In this document: positions 23,716 through 35,200 of the stretch, in pieces
How the letters are laid out: each line of letters opens with the position of its first letter
How positions within the stretch are numbered: the stretch's first letter is position 1
Virus record (IMG/VR): IMGVR_UViG_3300036819_000343
Coordinates: 1 to 36,753 of that record
Length of the DNA: 36,753 nucleotides
Origin: a virus
Direction: 5' to 3' (one strand)
Notes under the pieces: generated by a model
What the model was told of the DNA's origin: nothing
Database searches by the model: none
Seen by the model: only the letters and a program-made list of their open reading frames with translations
Program-made: the position numbers and the translations under genes

Positions 23716-24173
23716 AGTCCGTCCGCCCCGAAACATGGTTAGAGCTGTGGTCAATCGCTCGATATGACCTCGGCTTGAGCTGGGATGAGTTTGAAGAACT
23801 GACACCTGGCATGTTTCAAGCCCTCTGTAAACGTCGCAACGTCAGGATCAGGTACGAGCGGTTCGCACATGCGATGACCGCAGCAGCTGTGTACAACGTC
23901 AACCGTGGCAAGGCAGAAGATCCAATGCTCACGCCTTACGACTTCGTCAGAGACGAAGAGAGCAGCCGCAAGCACGAAGAGTTGCAGAACGCGAAGCGGT
24001 TCATCAAGAAGGCTCTCGGCAATCAGCCGATGAGCACACCGCGCGAGAAGTTGCTGGAAATCAGATTGAAGGTCATCAGCGATGTTCGAGCGTCGGGCCG
24101 TGACGATGCCGAGCAATTGGTCAATGAATGCTGGCCGTCGCTGAAACCAAAGGAACACGAATGTCCGAAATAG
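23688..24173 (+). CDS. Tail assembly chaperone, T-like frameshift extension
   Basis: The -1 frame is open from 23652 and has no good start codon at its beginning; only a TTG at 23775. It reads DDEFLESVRPETWLELWSIARYDLG, then LSWDEFEELTPGMFQALCKRR, a fit for the T part of a G/T tail chaperone. The slippery heptamer lies at 23682-23688 in the phase C CCA AAC; after slipping, reading restarts at 23688. The fusion protein from 23305 to 24173 would be about 289 residues. A small GC stem GACGG/CCGTC (23694-23698 with 23719-23723) starts six bases after the slip site and could stimulate it. The last bases overlap the tape measure start. Confidence 0.8.
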   Translation, partial: RPDGDDEFLESVRPETWLELWSIARYDLGLSWDEFEELTPGMFQALCKRRNVRIRYERFAHAMTAAAVYNVNRGKAEDPMLTPYDFVRDEESSRKHEELQNAKRFIKKALGNQPMSTPREKLLEIRLKVISDVRASGRDDAEQLVNECWPSLKPKEHECPK

Positions 24174-26227
24174 GCGCACTCATCATTCGGTTGCAGGCTG
24201 AGACCGCTCAATTCCGCGAGGACATAGGCAAGGTCAAGGCTGACCTTGATGGACTGAAAGGTAAGTCCAAAGAATTTGATGGCTCTTTCAACATGATGGA
24301 AGCCCGTGGCTCCATGATGGTCTTGGAAGAGTCCCTCGGTATTCGTCTGCCTCGTCATATCAATTCACTCATTGCAACTATTCCAGGCATTGGCGCGGCA
24401 TTCGAGTTGTTGCTTCCAGTCATGGGCGCAGTGTTCGCAATCGGCTTCATCAGCAAGTTCGTAGAGGAGCACAAGAAAGCAGCCAAGGAAATCGCCGATG
24501 GGTGGAAGTCCGTTGACAGCACGTTCCACGACACAATGGCAACTCTGGGCGAAGAGTTGCTCCAGGTCCAAATCAAAGCCGATGAACTCGGCAACCACTC
24601 CGTTGCTGCATTGCAAGGCAAAATCAAATTGCTAAACGAGCAAACCTTGAACTCCATCATTGGCGAGTTCAAGAAAATGGAAACTGAAGCTGACAAACTT
24701 CTTCAGAAGATGGACAGCAATTGGTTCATGAAGCTGTTCGGTTCGGTAGACACCGAACCAGCGCAGAAGGCATTGCTAGCTGTCAGAGAAAAGCTTGAGG
24801 ACATCCGCGAGCATGGCAACGATCCGAAGCAGGCTGTAGCTGCGCTGAATGCCGCTATGGAGGAGGCCCAGGGTCACTTTGACACGCTACGCGAAAAGCA
24901 GCGTCAAGCTGCGGGTGTGATTAAGGACTCGCCACAGGATAACTTTCTTGCTCAGCACCTTACGGATCAAGAGAAGGCATGGCAAGACGTTACGACCGCA
25001 TTGCGGGAGCAAACCATTGAAGCCCGCGAACGGGTCGTAATTTCTTCAGGTAAGGCGACCAACGAAATTACTGCAGATGCTCAGAAGACCGAGTCTGCGT
25101 GGAACAAAGCCTTCGCAAGTCTTAGCCAGCGCGTTGCTAAAGCTCACGATGATGCACAGAAGGCATCGGATGAGATCGCTGCCGCTCAAGTCAAAGCCAC
25201 TGAAGCTGTCGCCAAGCTGGGTGAACAGGGCAATCTTCTCAATCAGGGTCAGATCATCAGCAAGTACCGAGAGTATCTCGGTATGCAGCAGGATGCGTTG
25301 GAACAGAATCATGCGCTCGGTCTGATTTCTGAAAAAAGCTACTACGAACAGGTCAAGAAGGTCTATGAGCAGGAACACGAAGCCAAGATGAGGGCTTTGC
25401 AGAATGAAATAGATCAGACACAAGATCCTGATAAAAAGCTCCACCTAGTCCAGCAACAGACCCAGGAGCAGATCAAGTTCAACAGCGAGATCAGCAAGAC
25501 CGACACTGCGATGGCGAAGTTGAATTCCTCGTGGGGCACCTACTTCGCTCGTATGAAGTCCGAGACTTTGGATTTGAGCACGACCATCCGCATGACATTG
25601 CAGAGCAGCGTCACCCAATTTGTAAACGGGTTCAGTCAGGGAATGGCCCGAAGCATCGTGGAGAGTCGAAGCTTAGGGCAAGCTGTGCGCCAAGTCGCGA
25701 GCCAGATGCTCGAATCTATGCTCAGCTCCATTATCAAGTGGGGAATGCAGTGGGTGATTACTCACACAATTATGAAAGCGGTGGATGCGAGCACCAATGC
25801 CATGACCATCGCTCAGGCAACAGCTACGACTGCGATCCTGAAAACGTTGGCGGCGCAAGTCGCAGGTGCAAACGCTGTGGCTTCGTTCTCTCTTGCTCCC
25901 TGGCCGATTGATATGGGTGCGCCGGCATTCGGCGCAAGCATGATGGCCACGGCCATGAGCTTTGAGATCGGCGGAAAAATCCCAGGTCAGGGTGCGGTCC
26001 CAATCATTGGTCACGGTGGTGAGACCGTAGTGACAAAAGCACTGACGGACAGAGTAGAAACCGCTGAAGGTCGTCGTGGGAATTCGTACGGTGACACACA
26101 CGTTCATGCCTCGTTTGCTCCAACTATTCACGCCGTGGATGCCGAGGGCGTGGATCGAATGCTGACAAAGCACGGTGATAGGTTCAAACGCCACATGACT
26201 TCAGTGATGAGAAAGATGAACAGGTAA
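24161..26227 (+). CDS. Tape measure protein (short)
   Basis: A 688-residue tape measure whose length sets the tail length. The start at 24161 (AAGGA ahead) is preferred over 24128. It begins with IIRLQAETAQFREDIGKVKADL, then a first hydrophobic pair at about residues 70-105, a long charged coiled-coil part (about 110-440), a second hydrophobic region (about 500-600, SMLSSIIKWGMQWVITHTIM and TAILKTLAAQVAG), and the end motif EIGGKIPGQGAVPIIGHGGETVV. With about 0.15 nm per residue the tail would be near 100 nm (rule of thumb). No lysozyme or peptidase domain is seen inside. Confidence 0.9.
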   Translation: MSEIGALIIRLQAETAQFREDIGKVKADLDGLKGKSKEFDGSFNMMEARGSMMVLEESLGIRLPRHINSLIATIPGIGAAFELLLPVMGAVFAIGFISKFVEEHKKAAKEIADGWKSVDSTFHDTMATLGEELLQVQIKADELGNHSVAALQGKIKLLNEQTLNSIIGEFKKMETEADKLLQKMDSNWFMKLFGSVDTEPAQKALLAVREKLEDIREHGNDPKQAVAALNAAMEEAQGHFDTLREKQRQAAGVIKDSPQDNFLAQHLTDQEKAWQDVTTALREQTIEARERVVISSGKATNEITADAQKTESAWNKAFASLSQRVAKAHDDAQKASDEIAAAQVKATEAVAKLGEQGNLLNQGQIISKYREYLGMQQDALEQNHALGLISEKSYYEQVKKVYEQEHEAKMRALQNEIDQTQDPDKKLHLVQQQTQEQIKFNSEISKTDTAMAKLNSSWGTYFARMKSETLDLSTTIRMTLQSSVTQFVNGFSQGMARSIVESRSLGQAVRQVASQMLESMLSSIIKWGMQWVITHTIMKAVDASTNAMTIAQATATTAILKTLAAQVAGANAVASFSLAPWPIDMGAPAFGASMMATAMSFEIGGKIPGQGAVPIIGHGGETVVTKALTDRVETAEGRRGNSYGDTHVHASFAPTIHAVDAEGVDRMLTKHGDRFKRHMTSVMRKMNR

Positions 26228-26229
26228 TC

Positions 26230-27849
26230 ATGGCCTATCCAGTGATGCCCCAGATGCCATTGAGCATGAGAGCGGGGCTAAAGAAAAACCCGAACTTCAA
26301 CACCGTCATCCAGCCCAATGCTGCTGGCGTGGGCACGAGCTCCGTTGCCATAAAACCCTATGCAACTTGGGATTTTGAATGGGACATGGATCACATCACA
26401 GGACAGGAGTCTTTGGCCAGCAGTGTCATGGCTCAGTTCATCGGCGTGTACATGGCATGTCAGGGACGCAACAATCTATTTCAGTTTTCTGATCCGCAAG
26501 ACAATTCCGTCGCCAGCATGCAATTTGGCGTTGGAGATGGCACGACGACCAAGTTTCAGTTGAGTCGAGGTATTGGCGGTGCAACCGACATCATTCAGAA
26601 CGTGGTTGGGAGCATTCAAGTGTTCGTCAATAGTGTTCTGACCAGCGTGAGCCTCAGTAGCACAGGCGTGGTGACATTTAGCAGTGCTCCTGTATTAAAC
26701 GCTGTGCTCACGTGGACAGGTAGCTTCTGTTTTCTGTGTCGCTTCTCCGCCGACACCGTGGACAGCGTTCGTAGCTTCACCACGAATAGTGGTGTGGATC
26801 AGTGGGACATCAGCAGTGTGAAGTTCAGCAGCGAGTTCGTAGCTGCGGGTACCAGTGGCATCGTATTCGCTGGTGGAGGGACAGGCGGTGGAGGATTAAC
26901 AGCCACGCCGCAAGCCGTTCAGTTGAACCCAAGCGGTCCTCAGACGATCAACGTTTATCCGCTGACTCTCGTGGGCCTTGATTCCTCGGCGCCTAATCAA
27001 GCTGCATCGGGTTTCGTTAGCTTGGCTCATGCTGACACCCTCGCATGGCGCAACAATGCAAACTCAGCTGATTTGGCTCTCGGTGTAAACGCCAGCGACC
27101 AGCTTACGTTCAATGGTTCTGCTGTAGGCGGCGGCGGTGGAGCTGTTTCCTCCGTATTCGGTCGCACTGGAGTGGTGGTCTCGGCTACTAACGATTACAG
27201 TTTTTCTCAAATTTCAGGAACCGCAGCTTCGACGCAATTACCAAATCCGACTACATCTCTGATCGGCGGCGTCAAAGCGATCACTGCGGTGGCTAGTAAA
27301 TGGATCAACAGCATCAGCACGAGCGGCACTCCGACGCTGACTCAACCTGCGTTCTCGGACATCAGTGGTGTGGCTACGGCAGCGCAAGTGCCGTCGAAGA
27401 CCCTGAACTTTCAGGATCAACAGTCTCCTATCACACCAGCTTCAAACGTGGAGACCACTTTATTCACTTACACGATGCCTGCGAACACGATTGGGCTAGG
27501 CACAGGTGTGCGAATCACCAGCATATTCCAGCACTCCACTGGTGCCACAGCTTCAACATTTAAGGTCTACTTTGGGGCCACATCCTTCGTTGTTGCGAGT
27601 GCAGCGACAGGTGTCCCGCAAATGCAGTGGAACTTGCTTGTCATGAACGACCCTGTGACCGCCAATTCTCAGGTCTTGAGCAGACTCATCAGTTGGTCGG
27701 CGGGCGGCTCGGCGACTGTTCCCATCTACAGCGCAGCGACTCCTGCAGAAAATACGGCAGCCTCGATCACGATTAAGTTCACCGTCACAGTGACCAGCAC
27801 AACGGATGTCTACACACCGTTTCTCTTTCTAGTTGAGGCGGTGAACTAA
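26230..27849 (+). CDS. DUF2460-like distal tail protein with fibre-like extension
   Basis: A 539-residue protein. The first 220 residues match the DUF2460 family (gene-transfer-agent and siphovirus distal tail): AIKPYATWDFEWDMDHITGQ, then NLFQFSDPQDNS, FGVGDGTTTKFQLSRG, and DQWDISSVKFSSEFV. The rest is unusual for the family: a Gly-rich linker, LTATPQAVQLNPSGPQ, the VSSVFGRTGVVVSATNDYSF segment seen in tail-fibre repeats, and a final beta-rich domain of about 120 residues. It may therefore join a baseplate ring to a receptor-binding head domain. CAGG precedes the ATG. Confidence 0.82.
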   Translation: MAYPVMPQMPLSMRAGLKKNPNFNTVIQPNAAGVGTSSVAIKPYATWDFEWDMDHITGQESLASSVMAQFIGVYMACQGRNNLFQFSDPQDNSVASMQFGVGDGTTTKFQLSRGIGGATDIIQNVVGSIQVFVNSVLTSVSLSSTGVVTFSSAPVLNAVLTWTGSFCFLCRFSADTVDSVRSFTTNSGVDQWDISSVKFSSEFVAAGTSGIVFAGGGTGGGGLTATPQAVQLNPSGPQTINVYPLTLVGLDSSAPNQAASGFVSLAHADTLAWRNNANSADLALGVNASDQLTFNGSAVGGGGGAVSSVFGRTGVVVSATNDYSFSQISGTAASTQLPNPTTSLIGGVKAITAVASKWINSISTSGTPTLTQPAFSDISGVATAAQVPSKTLNFQDQQSPITPASNVETTLFTYTMPANTIGLGTGVRITSIFQHSTGATASTFKVYFGATSFVVASAATGVPQMQWNLLVMNDPVTANSQVLSRLISWSAGGSATVPIYSAATPAENTAASITIKFTVTVTSTTDVYTPFLFLVEAVN

Positions 27850-28766
27850 TGAAACGCCTGATGCCGATTTCGCTCGTATCGTTTTTGCAAACAAACCCAA
27901 ACTGTCTCAAGGCAGATTTATTTGCCATCTCGCTTCCGACGGGCACGACTATCTATGTGACAGAGGGACAGTTCGACATCACTGTTCCGAGCGGCACGAA
28001 TGGATGGACTGGAAGTACCACGACCTTTTCTTCAAGTCAGTACGGACGCTGGTCCCGTGGTGCAATCACGAGCGAGGCAGGATTTGGTCTTCAGTCGAAC
28101 ACCATGTCGCTGAGTTGCGTTCCCCAGCAGGGAACCAGCTACCCAGGCATGAATGTCGGAATTCTGAACGCTGCGTTCAACGGATTATTTGAGCCTGCGC
28201 AGGTGACCGTTTACACGGCATACATGCCAAGCAACGGATACGGGAACGTCAGCAATGGGATCGAGACGAAGTTCTACGGCACTCTGGAAAAGATTACCGA
28301 GATAAATAGGCTGAAGGTCACGTTCGAGTGCGCCGATCCTCTTTATGCGTTGAACCTCAAGGTGCCGACACGAGTATTTCAGTCGAATTGTCCTTGGAGC
28401 TACGGCGACAGCAACTGCAATCCTGTGGGCGGCATTCAGACCCAAAGCTTCACCGCTGCTTCTGGAAGCAGCGTGTGGACGTTGATTCCATCTTCAGCTT
28501 TCTCTCAGGCATTCGGATATTTCAGTCAGGGCGTGGTCAAGTGTACGGCTGGCACTAATTCAGGACTGAGCCAGACCGTAAAGCTGCATGATGCTTCGGG
28601 CAATCTTGAGATGTCATTTCCCTGGCTGCTCACACCGAACGTGGGAGACACGTTCGTGGTCACGGCTGGCTGCGATAAAACGCTTCCGACCTGCATCAGC
28701 AAATTTGCCAATCAAGTTCACTTCGGTGGCGATCCATTCATACCACCACCGACTCAGGCGGTATAG
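27849..28766 (+). CDS. DUF2163-like tail hub protein
   Basis: A 305-residue protein that starts on the stop codon of the preceding gene. The beta-rich N-terminal half (CLKADLFAISLPTGTTIYVTEGQFDITV) and the Cys-containing NCPWSYGDSNCNPVGG segment near residue 180, plus the CDKTLPTCISKFANQVHFGGDPFIP ending, are typical of DUF2163 (as in the gene-transfer-agent hub). It is placed exactly as in that module, between the distal tail protein and the NlpC/P60 protein. Confidence 0.85.
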   Translation: MKRLMPISLVSFLQTNPNCLKADLFAISLPTGTTIYVTEGQFDITVPSGTNGWTGSTTTFSSSQYGRWSRGAITSEAGFGLQSNTMSLSCVPQQGTSYPGMNVGILNAAFNGLFEPAQVTVYTAYMPSNGYGNVSNGIETKFYGTLEKITEINRLKVTFECADPLYALNLKVPTRVFQSNCPWSYGDSNCNPVGGIQTQSFTAASGSSVWTLIPSSAFSQAFGYFSQGVVKCTAGTNSGLSQTVKLHDASGNLEMSFPWLLTPNVGDTFVVTAGCDKTLPTCISKFANQVHFGGDPFIPPPTQAV

Positions 28767-28768
28767 CG

Positions 28769-29245
28769 ATGCCTTTATCAGACGTACAGAGAAACAACAT
28801 TGTGGAAGTGGCGAAGAGTTGGCTTGGGACGCCGTATCGGGGTTGGTCCGCGATCAAAGGCTCGAAGGGCGGCGTGGATTGCGGTCAGTTACTCAAAGCG
28901 GTTTATTTAGAAGCAGGGCATCGTCCAGGAGATGGTGTGCCTCTGCCCACAGATTATTCGCTGCAAGTCTGTCAGCACAGAGAAGACCCTGAATACATCA
29001 ACACCGTTATGCGTTACATGCGAGAGATTTCTGAGACAGAAGCCAAGCCAGGAGACACGGTTGTATACAAGCTGGATCACGCATTCGCACATGCGGGAAT
29101 CATCGTCGGTTGGCCTGACTACATCATTCACGCCATCGGGCGTCATGGCGTTATCGGTGGACACGGAACTAAGGAACCACGATTTCAGAAATGTCAGCGA
29201 AAGTTTTTCACGCCGTTCGATGAGCACTGTGGGGAAGAGAAGTAA
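28769..29245 (+). CDS. NlpC/P60-like cell-wall peptidase of the tail
   Basis: A 158-residue cysteine peptidase. The catalytic Cys38 lies in VDCGQL, His108 in HAFAHAGIIVGW, and His121 in IIHAIG. Such tail-associated enzymes open the peptide cross-links of the cell wall during DNA entry. The start is 2 nt after the hub gene and the stop overlaps the tip gene (TAATG). Length and place agree with the gene-transfer-agent gp14-type enzyme. Confidence 0.9.
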   Translation: MPLSDVQRNNIVEVAKSWLGTPYRGWSAIKGSKGGVDCGQLLKAVYLEAGHRPGDGVPLPTDYSLQVCQHREDPEYINTVMRYMREISETEAKPGDTVVYKLDHAFAHAGIIVGWPDYIIHAIGRHGVIGGHGTKEPRFQKCQRKFFTPFDEHCGEEK

Positions 29246-32200
29246 TGGGATTCGGACAACAGCAGCAACCGACGAAACTTAATCAAGCGCAGATCAACCA
29301 GTCTGCCTACGGATACCCACTGCCTTGGGTAATGGGAACAGCTCGTATTCAGCAATCTCTTCTCTGGGAAGATGGGTTCGGAGCACAGACCGTCAACATT
29401 CAAGGCGGCAAGGGCGGCGGCAAGGGTGGCACAGAATATCTTTATTTTGTCGACTGCGTTGCGGCCCTTTGCAATGGGCCAATCCTTGGCATCGGAGATG
29501 TCTGGTCGGGGCAAAGCTGGCTCGGTCTGCCAAACGCCACTGAAAGCTACACAATCGCAGCACCAGGCATCTATACGCCGACCAATGCACCAGCGGTTGT
29601 CACGAGCAGCAACAATCAGCTAATTGATGTTGGCGTGGGTCGCAGCATCGGCTACAGCGGCACATTCCACGATCTTGGTGCTCCTGCTGCAACAGTTCTG
29701 AGCGGCTCGTATTTGGCGTCGTTCATAAAGGTGCCGTTCGGGACAACTCTCACTAGCGGAACCTACAGCATCAATCCAAATTCAATCGGAACATTCACGC
29801 TGACTTCTGTTGCGAATGCCTCAGGCGGCAACACCGCCTACACAGGCACGATCACAGGAGGTGGTTCGAATGCTTTCGCTGGATACACATTCACGATTGC
29901 TGGGTTCACCAACGCTGCGAACAACGGCTCGTTCGTCTGCGCCTCATCTACAGCCACGACATTAACTTTGCAGAACGCTAGCGGCGTTGCTCAGACCCAT
30001 GCAGCCACAGCGACGGAGCCAGGGAACACATATCACTTCGATGCCACGCACGATGCAGGCAAGACCCTGACGCTGACGTACAGCTTCTATCTGCCAAACA
30101 TCACGGAAACTGAGACCGACATCGTTCCAGCAGGCAAGCAGATCGTCGTCGGGGGATCACTCCAGTTCCTGACGGACTTGGGCGTGGTGTATACGGCAGG
30201 ACCGAATAACGGCACGAGGCTCACCAAGGTGAACACCGCGCCGACAGTGACAGGAACTTATCAGTGCATCCCGAGTGGTCACGGCGGAACGTACAAGTTC
30301 GCCACTGGCGACATCAGCGCACAGGTGCGTATCACGTGGATCACACAAGACCTCAGCATCGTGCCTCAAGGCGCACCTAGGTCTCTCAACTTTCAGTTGT
30401 TCGAGGGCGCACAGGGACAAGGCACATGGAGTGTTCTCACTTCAAAATATCCAGGCGCAGCGTTGGGCTATTCGTCCAAGGCATATGTCGCATATCACCC
30501 GATGGCGCTCGGAACATCTGGCCAGATTTCTAACAACACATTCGAGGTCGTAACGCCTGACATCTACGGTGGAGGAATAAAAGACTGCAATCCAATTCAG
30601 TGCATTGGGCAGGTGCTCACTAATCAGCAGTGCGGCTTGGGAGTTGGTCTCGTTGCATTCCCAACGAGCGTGATTGATAACGGGCCGAACGGCACGTGGG
30701 GAGGCGCACCTTCCATCCCAGGCAGCAGTCAGCTCGGGAGCACAGCATGGAACTGGTTCGCAGCTAATAACTTCTTCATCTCGCCTGTGCTCGATTCGCA
30801 GGACACCGCAGCCAGCACATTAGGCAAATGGCTGGAAGCTGGCATGTGCGCTGCGTTCTACAGCGAAGGTCTGCTCAAGCTCGTGTCTTACGGCGACACC
30901 ACCACGGCTGGTAATGGCTGCACTTGGACTGCGCCAACCGCTTATGCCGTCGCATTGGACGACACATGCTATGTCGGCAAAGAAGGCGAAGATCCAGTCA
31001 AGATCACCCGCAGTGCTCCTCAGGACGCGATGAATGCGGTCCAGGTGCAGTGGAACAATCGCAGCAATCAGTATTCACCTGAGATCACGCAGGAATCCGA
31101 TCAGGCTTCAATCAACAAGTGGGGAGAGAGAAGGGAAGACCCGCAGAACTGGGATTTCATTCACACGCTGACGGCCGCAACGTTTGCTGCCAATATGCGT
31201 GTGAAGCACAACGTCTACATCCGCAACACTTACGAATTCACGCTGCCATTCACCTACTCATATCTGGAGCCGATGGACATTATCTCCCTCAGCACCACGA
31301 GCACATGGGCCGTCGGTCTCAACAACGCAAATCTCGGACTGGTGAATCAGCCAGCTCGCATCACCAAGATCGTTGACGATCCGCTGACTGGCTTGGCGAT
31401 CACTTGCGAGGATTATCCGTGGGGTGCCCACCTTCCGACGATCTACAACAAGGCAATTAGCACAGCGAATGTGGTGTCGAACGCTTATGCCAATCCTGGC
31501 AACGTTGAAGTTGTAATGTTCGAGGCAACATCTCGTCTTACGGGATATGCAGGCAACACTATCTGCATCGGTGTTTGCGGCACTAGCAGCAATTACGGAA
31601 GCACGAACATCTGGGTATCAAGAGACAACACCAATTTCGAGCAGGTAGGAACCATTCAAGCTCCAGCAAGATTAGGAGTATTGCACAGCACGTTTGCATC
31701 AGGCAGCGATCCTGACACAGTGAACTCGCTGGTGATCGACCTCGCAGAGAACTGCGGCGCATTAGAAGCAGGAAGCACCGCAGATGCCGATAATCACGTC
31801 ACGCTGTGCTTCGTGGACGGAGAATATATCGCTACCAGCGCAATGGCGCTCAGCGGTCAACAGCAGTACACAGCGAATGGATACATACATCGTGGACTAC
31901 TCGGCACAACGATCAGCAGCCATGCGGCGGGAAGTGTGTTCATGCGCCTCGATCAAAGCATATTTAAGTATCAATATGACCCGACGTGGGCTGGGCAGAC
32001 TTTATATTTCAAGTTTCAACCCGTAAACGCATTTGGAAATTCTGCAACGCCATTGGCGAATTTGGGTTCTCAGGCATTCACAGTGCCTGGTGCCAATCCT
32101 GGAACTGTTGAGGCGGCAAGCGGTCTAGTCATCGCCCATAAACCTAGCGGTGCTGACACGCTGGGCTGGGCTCCAATTACCACTACCACAGATGCGGGCG

Positions 32201-35200
32201 TTAACTACGGAATCAGTGTAACTGGATCAGCAGCTCTCCCTGCTAGTGTGAACACTACGTACACGTATGCACGCTGGGTTGGGTACCTCATTCCGAGCGT
32301 AACAGGCGTCCACACGATTGGCGTGAACTCCGACGACGGAACTAACCTCTTCATCGGAACACAACAACTCATAAATAACCTGCCTGCTGGACAAGGTGCG
32401 AACGGTTCTCTCGCATACACGCAGAATGGCACTATCAGTCTCACCAAGGGCGTCTACTACCCCATTCTGCTTGAATGGCAGAACGGTGTAGGCAACTACG
32501 AAATTCAGCTCGCTTGGACGCAACCGAGCGGCTCTATTCAGCTCATCCCCGCTGGTAATTTGTCCACAAGCAATACGAGTATTACCAGCAATCTTGCAGG
32601 TTCATGGTGGAACGGCACTTCAGGGTTATGGTTCCCGAGCGGACCGGGAACAATCGACTTTGCCAGCAATGTTCACCCCAACAAAATTCTCGACAACATC
32701 GGAGACGGCCCAAGCTTCGTGCGGCTGTTGGCTTCACGTGCAGTCGGCAACGTCGCCTATAACTTCCGTGGCATCTGGGTATCGGGTACCACCTATCTTC
32801 AGGGTGACGAAGTCATCTTCGGTCAAAGTTATTGGGTTGCTCTCGCCGGAAGTCTGAACTCATCTCCGAACACAGGCAATTCAAACTGGCAGGTAGTCGG
32901 CTCATATAGCGGCTTTCAAGGCGCATGGTCTAGCTCGACCGCATACATCGCTGGAGCGGAAGTCACCTTCGGCGGAAATTATTGGGTCTGTGTTACAGGC
33001 AACACGAACTCGACTCCTAGCACATCGAATGCAAACTGGCAGGTCGCAGGGCCGAGCAGCTTGGACAACATAGCGGATGGCGGCGTCTATTTGCGCACCA
33101 GCTACATCGCTGGAGATGCGCTGCTGGACAATGGCAACTTTGAATCCAGTAGTTCAATCCTTCCACCACCTGGCTACACGCCTTATGCCAATACCGCAAC
33201 GCTGGCTTACGACACGACCACTCAATTCAGTGGCGCACAGAGTATCAAGATCACGAGTCCAAGCGCAGGTGGTGCTGGCATATTACCGATAAAGAAGGTC
33301 ATGTGTCGTCCTGGCGACGTATTCTTTGCTAGCGCGCGCGCGAAATGGATCAGCGGGTCGGGTGCCGCTGATCTGTCTATAAGTTTCCGAAACGCCAGTG
33401 GAACGGGCATCGGTGGTTCTGACGTAACCACTTCATCTAGCTCTTGGACACTCCTTACCAACACTCAGACTGCACCAGCAGGAACGGTGTATGCCACGTT
33501 CGAGATTTATGCAAATGCTGCGAACACCACCGTTGAGTTCGACGAACATTACATTCGTTGCGTCCGCAACCTCGATACCGAAATTTCTGATGGCACGACT
33601 TACGGCAAGGTGAATCAGACCGCATTGACGGGAAACAATGTTGATCCTTCAAAAAGTGGCGTCCTCGCGAAGGGCAGCATTCCGTCTAGTCAGAACGCCA
33701 TCACGCTGAACGGAATGACGTGGACTACCAGCACAACAGGTGTGACATTCTCTTGGACTCAGACGCCGATATTCCGAGTGGACGGAAGTATCAGCGGATT
33801 CATTGCAGGCGGTTCGCAAGCAATCTCGGGATTGCTGGCAGCTAATTCTTATACCGCCTACCCATACTGGGATGAACCATCGCAAACAATGAGATGGCTG
33901 TCCACGGATGTTGTGTTCCCGACCATAACGAGTGTGGGATTGAATGGAAGCAGCCAGTACCTCACAACCACTACGTCTGCGAACTCGCTGCCCTCCGTGT
34001 TTTCTCTTGAAGCATGGATTAAGACAACGGCAGTCAGCGGCCAGCAAGTTATCATGTCCTTGGCTGCACCGCAGACGGGTACGGGTGCTCCAACCCACGA
34101 AGACATGATATGGACGATTGGCCCTGCTGGAAACATAAACTTCCAGTACGTCAACAGTGGCGGAACGGTTCAGAGTTCCACGACAACCAGCGCGACTGTC
34201 AATGACGGTGCGTGGCATCACATCGTGCTCTCGTTCGCGAGTGGCGGAAACATCACTATTTATGTGGACGGTGCCAGCGCAGGAACTGCCAGTTCGCAGG
34301 GTGCTCCGAGGAATGCAGGCTTCGCTCTATGGTATCGAATGGGATTTGGCCCAGCGAATGCAAGTTTCTTGACCACCAGCAATAGCTTCTTCAACGGCAG
34401 TCTCGGTCAGATTGCCCTGTACACCACTGCTCTGTCATTGGCACAGGTGCAGAATCACTTCATAACTGGTGTGAACGTCGGCTTTAACAACAGTGCGGCG
34501 AGTGCTTATCCTGCTGCTGTAGTGGCAGACGGAGCAACTTATTACTGGAAGTTGAATGATACTTCGGGAACCACTGCGGTTGAAACCATCAGCGGCACTA
34601 ATGGGGGAACCTACACAGGAACACCGATATTGAACCAACAGAATCCGATTGTAGTGCCCAGCGGCTCACCCTCATATATGTTTCCATTCAAGAATTTCCT
34701 CTGCACGCAAGCGCAGAATCTCCAGAGCCGCATCGCGCTATCAAGCGGTGCGCTGAACCCCACTACCGCGACGAGTGGAACAGGGAATGGAAGTGGTGGT
34801 GGTACGGGAGGCGGTGGTCGAGGAGGATGCTGGAGCGGCAACACGCTCATCCGCACTCAGTCGAATCCTGTCCGTATCGACCGATGGGTTGACGGAACCA
34901 AGGCGCTCACAGCAGCAGGAACATGGGAGCGGTTCGCGCTGAAAGTCCATGAAGCGAAACGCTGGCAGATGATTGACCCGCTCGACAACGGCGAGTTGGT
35001 GACGATTATGCATTTTGTACTTGCGGACGAGGGCTGGAAGCGAGCGCACATTGCCTATCCAGGCAAGGAAGTGACCGTGCTCGAAGATCGCGTCTATGAC
35101 CTCGTGAGTATGGACCTGCATGAAACCGAAGCACAGGCATTGTCATTGACGACAGCACACAGCTACACACTGGAATCAGGCATCGTGGCGCACAACGTAT

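Noticed and set aside
33649-34221. 190-residue minus-strand ORF opposite the tip gene
   Set aside because: The tip protein reads continuously with recognisable domains on the plus strand; this is a shadow of its codon use. The same holds for the long minus-strand ORF at 25673-26194.
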